Source: CAZXYF01 sp964644705 (GTDB taxonomy: Bacteria; Planctomycetota; Brocadiia; SM23-32). Taken from it: a DNA stretch of 8,601 bases. The translations under genes and the position numbers were made by a program. The stretch covers positions 1-8,601 of the forward strand of contig CAZXYF010000131.1 in assembly GCA_964644705.1 (NCBI GenBank), given 5' to 3'. Positions 6,501-8,601 of the stretch are shown here, one piece after another. The notes under the pieces are model-generated. The model did not search any database. It was not told the origin of the DNA and saw only the letters and a list, made by a program, of their open reading frames with translations. The stretch's first letter is position 1, and every line of letters starts with the position of its first letter.

Positions 6501-8517
6501 GCCCCTGCCGGCAGGGATGATGTATGTGAAAGGATCCCTGAGAGGCAATTTCGAACATCATGAAATCCGCGACCACAAACTCATCCTCTACTACCGCCCC
6601 AGAAGAAATATTGGTGACATCCGTTATCAACTGGTGGGATACGCCACCGGGAGCTACCGCGTGCTACCCACGGTGATCCGCGATGCCGTCCATCCCGACC
6701 ACATGCGAGTCGGGAACACCGCTGAGCTACGCGTGCTGTCGCCGGGCGAAGAGTCCGATGACCCCTACAAGATGAATCGCAACGAGCACTACGCCCTGGG
6801 AAAACGTTACTTCAACGACGGACGGTATGACCGGGCCCTCTCGCACCTCAAGGGGCTGTTCAAATACAACATGAAACACAAACACGGCCACCACGAACGG
6901 CAGGTGGCCCGCATGCTGTTCTGGATCTACACGACCGAGGGGCATTACGACGCACACCAGGTCGTGCAGACCTTCGAGGTCCTCCGGGAACGCTATCCTC
7001 AACTGGAGATTCCCTTCAAACGCATCCTGATGGCCGGCAAAGCATATCGGGATATCGGGGAGCTGGAGCGGTCCTACCTGATCTATCGTTCCACCATCCG
7101 GGCCAGCTTCATCAACGATTCCAACATCAGTGCGGTGCTTGAGGATCAGGGTCAGTTCATGGGCTCGGTTGATTACCAGAGGAATCTGTGCTGGGAATAT
7201 CCGGATTCGCCCCAGGTAATTTCCTCATACTTTGCCGTAGCTCAATCCCTGTATGAAAAGGCCCCGCAGGCGCATAAAATCGCCGAACGAACCCGCGATA
7301 TCCCGCAGTTCACCGAAAAAAAGGCCTCGGCGAAACTGAACAAGATCGACATGATGGTCGAGAGCAAAGATCTGCTCCTCCGGTTCCTCACGCTGTATCC
7401 GGAGAATCCGCTGGCCGACGATGCCGCCTTCAGCGTCGCCAACGTATCGCTGGATCTCAAGCAATACAAAGAGGTCGTCCGGCTGAGCGAGATCTACACC
7501 GAGCGTTATCCGGACAGCAAGCTGGTGGGTGCCTTCCGCTACATGGCCGCTCTTGGTCACTTCTGGCTTAAAGACTACGACCGCGCCATCGAAGAGGCAA
7601 AAGCGGTCGCCAACAGCAAGAGCAAAGACCGCTTTTACGCCCGATACATCCTCGGCCAGATCTTCCATGCACTGGGCAAAGCCAGCCAGGCCATCGACTG
7701 GTATAAGAAGGTGGACAAGCGGTATCCGGATGCGCGCCAGGCCATCGATTACTTCCAGAAGAAGGAGATCAGCATTGAAGAAGTCACCATCGTGCGGCCG
7801 GGCGAGGATGCGGAGCTGAAGATTGATTACCGAAATATGAAAAAAGCGCACTGTCAGATTTACAGGGTTGATCTGATGAAACTCTACCTCCGTGAAAAGA
7901 ACCTCTCCAACATCACCAGCATCAACCTCGCTGGAATCGAACCCATGCTGGAGACGACCGTCGAGCTTGGCACGGGCAAAGGTTACGCGCGGAAGGAGAA
8001 AAGCACCTCCCTGGATCTGGAGAAAGAGGGTGCATACCTGGTGATCTGCCGGGGCGAGGACCTGTTCACCAGCGGCATGGTGCTGATCACGCCGCTCAAA
8101 ATCGAGGTGCAGGAAGATGCCACCAGCGGACGCCTGCGCGCCAACGTCATCAACGCCGTCAAGGATGGTTACGTGCCTGAAGTGCACGTGAAGGCCATCG
8201 GCAGCGCACAGGAGAAATTCCGCAGTGGCTACACCGACCTGCGGGGAGTCTTCGTGGCCGACAACATCCGCGGCAAAGCAACGGTCATCGCGCGGCAGGG
8301 GAAATCCCGCTACGCGTTCTATCGTGGCGACACATGGCTCGGGCGACGCCCGCAGGAACGTCGTCGGCGGCGCCGACGAGAACCGCAGGCCAAACAGCCC
8401 GATTATCAGTCCAACCTCCGCCAACAGCAGCGCGCCATCCAGTCTGAAAACGTCCAGGAGTTCGACCGGATGCGTCGGCAGGAGAATAAGGGCGTGGAGG
8501 TCCAGAAGGCCTTCTGA
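589..8517 (+). CDS. Giant secreted alpha-2-macroglobulin family protein with two TPR arrays, thioester motif absent
   Basis: Secreted macroglobulin-like protein, 2642 aa, much longer than the roughly 1500-1650 aa of typical bacterial A2Ms. Start: ATG 589 is the first possible start after the in-frame TGA at 574-576 and has a good RBS. Residues 1-24 form a Sec signal peptide (basic start, V11-V16 core, IHA before the likely cut) with no lipobox Cys, unlike E. coli YfhM. Domains in order: TPR array about 30-575; MG1-like about 580-685; MG2 with YIYTDRPAYQPGQTV (774-788); MG3 with DVYFPSETVKL (888-898); bait-region domain about 1098-1236 ending VNEALFAL; basic linker about 1270-1356; A2M domain from WWNASIVTD (1360) through TEWRLTARG; alpha-alpha toroid about 1555-1835 with GGWTWT (1635-1640); bMG10-like part with EEPLPAG (1970-1976) and GSYRVLPTVIRD (2021-2032); second TPR array about 2063-2390; second MG1-like module to about 2570; Arg/Gln-rich tail. 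No CxEQ thioester is present; the only Cys near that site is C1578. The A2M assignment is firm. The function (protease inhibition, scaffold or envelope defence) is inference. Confidence 0.93.
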   Translation: MDTNRLARLFVVVVVVFSLAGIHAAQEGAGGNLGAARRALRGRKYEGAIEKIDEALEKENTSVAEALYLKALAFHHQKNHTRTITFTDRVIEDHADSRWFHKARYLKAKALTTQRKFKTAQRIYREEANRLLSEKRKRKIADVLIQFADALARKPGPNKLDAPKPDYNKAYRLYKKALELEIGRDLQDDLRFKLARTIQKAGNHHQAIRDFRKYLQRFDPDWPGRAGSSRRTRQPANEKVQPGDHILDARYFLAKAQLDTGNHRAARINLERLLQMRTEKNQRPTLFADASWLIIRTYRMPGVNGNQLNEAVDQTEYFLEQHPRDPRSVAAAYWIAKAYDNRGHAENAIKHYRSFIAGKHYSLPDGPEANEKLDQFGKSPAELQDQWRKLALYRIGQIRFQQKEYDRARQVWSRYVTRYPNGSHWAQCQQGIINTKYQTAIDQVREKNYTRATKLFEQFLTQHPLDDRVRRILFTLGQMEYVKGEQLADENGKQEKVNEAYRSAINRWQRLVDKYPRTQESSLALYRIGRTYEQKLGELEKALDSYRQLNWGRWAQKAQNRIAEMTEKQLRVRTERTFRTDEAPKVTLNLRNIDKLTFKQYFLDLEAYFRKTHGTGDVQQLDTDLIEPDHTWEVKVKNYEKYLPIEQSVEIPFDKQKPGVCIVNVSEDDYRATTLVIRSDLEIITKTSRREGLIFAQNARVQEPLPETRVLLSDGQKVFGTGTTGEDGVFRKDFEELKDTSKLRVFAVRDGHVAATDLNMSSLKFSKGLAPKGYIYTDRPAYQPGQTVKFRGIIRSVKDGSYVVPDKETTYNVSVTDSKGRILWQKPQTLSKFGTFHAQLPLDERAPVGKYTITVRNSDKSSRTYNGTFKVKEFQLEKMRLTMESDRDVYFPSETVKLTISAEYYWGQPVPNKAIRYHLPDGRHFVKETDEKGQLEVTYQTQGVRADRELQFKAFIKGENVSNTHGVYLAENGYTIDVSTQRDLVLSGEPFEVTLHTATPSGKPVGRELKLTVLKREHTRPDPVLQGVPWISVGSKPAAETKVQKITTKTDGKTGNATVRLDLEDGGRYILRASGRDRFDHRVTGQATLRVSDDEDATKLRFFSDADTLDVGSTASIRLHSRIKSQLALLTWEGENILNYKIISLQQGNNPLELDVTNDYFPNFRVAVATIDDRQLRTASKPFEVERELNVAVEPLQQVYGPGKTGKVRLTVTDQLGNPVQAELSLALVNEALFALYPDKTPPILDFFQKDAHRYAEFRTASSCVFQYTAQTRKVLKAIQKEAERLERRRKQAEKLKKMKEARSRPAAHPAISGGEMEEDVKRRTLTKMYAKEDSNEQLGDKRREEDRPEPRREVRGAGWWNASIVTDSEGKATVEVPMPQKTTEWRLTARGCTVKTLVGEDTSSVITRRDFFVSIKSPPQLQEGDRVRFLTRVHNMTDQTGPVDLKLTVLGGGDLDRVIAEQSTTATLKEHGTVEALFSAFEIPLAAALKIRVQATAGEKTDALEKVLPVRPWGLEFADQAGGVGKGNSTALLKLPGGRAYGSRWMTISVGPNLKRSVIQMALRDAPRPIPVKPRPCTVLPPVRPRFAGSDLLATVNALNYARTVKAPRPDIQALSDRARSLISSLVVSQRGNGGWTWTRSNKYTDWAVTAMSYWALSRARQSGLKVRSKTLARAKNYLENKFRRTSTNDTDAKAVILHALSVSDDADFAHANRLHRQRNNLSAPALAYTALTFTNLDRKEFAREMLKVLEKKDITGKIGSRPTLRWKGSGAYAWINDSLETTAIGTMALMRVNPNSKRITKAINYIMSRHGSYGFVPAKAHGPAVSAVADYYGRTQFTDNDYTLTVLVNGKTLKTIRAEDAAQILHLNVPREMVKKGENNVESRMKGRGKYAYSATLRGFSRDISDPKSWRRPYVRKRYYRHAPLTYEGKSIGVRSTSPVRNVELGQRVMVRVDIYDYHEDKRYFVIEEPLPAGMMYVKGSLRGNFEHHEIRDHKLILYYRPRRNIGDIRYQLVGYATGSYRVLPTVIRDAVHPDHMRVGNTAELRVLSPGEESDDPYKMNRNEHYALGKRYFNDGRYDRALSHLKGLFKYNMKHKHGHHERQVARMLFWIYTTEGHYDAHQVVQTFEVLRERYPQLEIPFKRILMAGKAYRDIGELERSYLIYRSTIRASFINDSNISAVLEDQGQFMGSVDYQRNLCWEYPDSPQVISSYFAVAQSLYEKAPQAHKIAERTRDIPQFTEKKASAKLNKIDMMVESKDLLLRFLTLYPENPLADDAAFSVANVSLDLKQYKEVVRLSEIYTERYPDSKLVGAFRYMAALGHFWLKDYDRAIEEAKAVANSKSKDRFYARYILGQIFHALGKASQAIDWYKKVDKRYPDARQAIDYFQKKEISIEEVTIVRPGEDAELKIDYRNMKKAHCQIYRVDLMKLYLREKNLSNITSINLAGIEPMLETTVELGTGKGYARKEKSTSLDLEKEGAYLVICRGEDLFTSGMVLITPLKIEVQEDATSGRLRANVINAVKDGYVPEVHVKAIGSAQEKFRSGYTDLRGVFVADNIRGKATVIARQGKSRYAFYRGDTWLGRRPQERRRRRRREPQAKQPDYQSNLRQQQRAIQSENVQEFDRMRRQENKGVEVQKAF
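676..2313 (+). other. N-terminal TPR array (residues about 30-575)
   Basis: This part of the giant protein is a run of paired helices with TPR spacing. Clear units include residues 33-60 (ARRALRGRKYEGAIEKIDEA), 392-424 (LYRIGQIRFQQKEYDRARQV) and 524-549 (ALYRIGRTYEQKLGELEKAL). Many units end in a YP or HP turn (for example RYPNGS, QHPLDD, KYPRTQ), as in periplasmic TPR proteins of the YbgF/BamD type. TPR arrays are protein-binding scaffolds; the partner here is unknown. Confidence 0.85.
2212..2790 (+). repeat. Duplicated module, copy 1 (residues 542-734)
   Basis: This is the last TPR helix pair, an MG1-like beta domain and a small carboxypeptidase-regulatory-like beta domain. It pairs with residues 2368-2560. 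Shared landmarks are ALDSYRQ/AIDWYKK, LRNIDK/YRNMKK, YFLDLEAYFRK/YRVDLMKLYLRE, KPGVCIVN.SEDD/EGAYLVICRGED, PETRV/PEVHV and TGEDGVF/TDLRGVF. The offset between copies stays at 1822-1826 residues throughout, which argues for ancient duplication rather than chance. Confidence 0.75.
4396..4656 (+). other. Basic, helical bait-like linker (residues about 1270-1356)
   Basis: This lies between the bait-region-domain fold and the A2M signature domain, where A2Ms carry their exposed bait region. Residues 1273-1303 hold 14 Lys or Arg among 31, with spaced hydrophobics that suggest a charged helix. A Pro/Ala/Gly stretch (1305-1315) follows, then a mixed Lys/Glu/Arg segment. It is rich in trypsin-like cleavage sites. 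The stretch at 4561-4620 is only 40% GC, with codons such as CTA and TTA, clearly unlike the flanking sequence. A bait role is inference from position and composition. Confidence 0.55.
5251..6093 (+). other. Alpha-alpha toroid (thioester-domain position) lacking CxEQ (residues about 1555-1835)
   Basis: Helical repeats such as RARSLISSLVVSQRGNGGWTW (from 1620), AVTAMSYWALSRARQSGL, DAKAVILHALSV and SLETTAIGTMALMRVNP are typical of the A2M/complement thioester domain toroid. In thioester-bearing members a GCxEQ motif stands near the start of this domain. Here the equivalent stretch reads RDAPRPIPVKPRPCTVLPP (1565-1583), with a single Cys and no Glu-Gln. Covalent trapping is therefore unlikely. 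E. coli YfaS and complement C5 are known family members without the thioester. Confidence 0.75.
6775..7758 (+). other. C-terminal TPR array (residues about 2063-2390)
   Basis: A second set of TPR-like helix pairs follows the bMG10-like domain. Examples are EHYALGKRYFNDGRYDRALS (2066-2085), AGKAYRDIGELERSYLIYRS (2149-2168) and RYILGQIFHALGKASQAIDW (2352-2371). Turns such as RYPQLE, LYPENP and RYPDSK mark the unit ends. Textbook bacterial A2Ms such as YfhM end near the bMG10 domain, so this is an extension. Its partner is unknown. Confidence 0.82.
7690..8268 (+). repeat. Duplicated module, copy 2 (residues 2368-2560)
   Basis: C-terminal counterpart of residues 542-734: last TPR helices, MG1-like domain beginning around LKIDYRNMKKA (2410-2420), and small beta domain with PEVHVKAIG and YTDLRGVFVAD (2548-2558). 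Both copies are 193 residues long under this alignment. Identity is low by eye (about one in five), so the copies diverged long ago or under different constraints. Confidence 0.75.
8344..8514 (+). other. Arg-rich then Gln-rich C-terminal tail (residues 2586-2642)
   Basis: After the last beta domain comes a run with seven consecutive Arg (2591-2597), inside RRPQERRRRRRRE. A polar segment rich in Gln, Asn and Arg follows to the final KAF. It is probably disordered or helical. It is in frame and continuous with the preceding domain, so it is not a frameshift artefact by composition. The seven Arg are coded by mixed CGN codons, not a simple nucleotide repeat. Confidence 0.7.
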
Positions 8518-8601
8518 CGAACGGTTTGCCCGAACATTTCACAAACCTCAGAACTCCTGATCCGGAAACATGGATGCCGGGATGAGTATTCTGCATAACT
8601 C

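Noticed and set aside
8570..8601. Possible start of a following gene: ATG at 8570 (MDAGMSILHN...) open to the window end
   Set aside because: Only about ten codons are visible, there is no clear ribosome binding site, and no protein can be recognised.
8518..8601. Intrinsic terminator after the giant gene
   Set aside because: Only a 4-bp CCGG pairing (8562-8580 area) is visible, and no T-run follows it.

Overview
This window is dominated by one very large plus-strand gene (589-8517, 2642 codons, about 92% of the bases). It has roughly 590 bases of non-coding DNA in front of it and 84 bases after it. The product is a secreted giant protein of the alpha-2-macroglobulin (A2M) superfamily. Its length, moderately high GC, Sec signal peptide without a lipobox, and the combination of TPR arrays with macroglobulin domains fit proteins I associate with the Planctomycetes-Verrucomicrobia-Lentisphaerae/Kiritimatiellota group. 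This placement is inference, because the window contains no rRNA or other phylogenetic marker.

Layout of the protein: signal peptide (1-24); N-terminal TPR array (about 30-575); MG1-like domain plus a small carboxypeptidase-regulatory-like beta domain (about 580-765); classical MG2 domain starting at YIYTDRPAYQPGQTV (774-788); further MG domains and the bait-region-domain fold (about 875-1236); a very basic, helical, bait-like linker (about 1270-1356); the A2M signature domain (about 1357-1440); an alpha-alpha toroid in the thioester-domain position but without the CxEQ thioester motif (about 1555-1835); bMG10/receptor-binding-like beta domains (about 1840-2055); a second TPR array (about 2063-2390); a second copy of the MG1-like plus regulatory-like beta module (about 2400-2570); and an Arg-rich then Gln-rich tail (2586-2642).

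The most notable point is that the unit 'TPR end + MG1-like domain + small beta domain' occurs twice, before and after the macroglobulin core, and aligns over about 190 residues with almost no net gap (542-734 against 2368-2560). This goes beyond textbook bacterial A2Ms such as E. coli YfhM, and together with the loss of the thioester it suggests a scaffold-like or conformational role in the envelope rather than covalent protease trapping.

The upstream region (1-588) shows no convincing gene. It holds a good ribosome binding site, a weak candidate promoter, and three short dyads, two of them sharing the 9-mer ATGACATAT. No terminator is visible after the gene, and no partner gene is present, so operon context cannot be judged.
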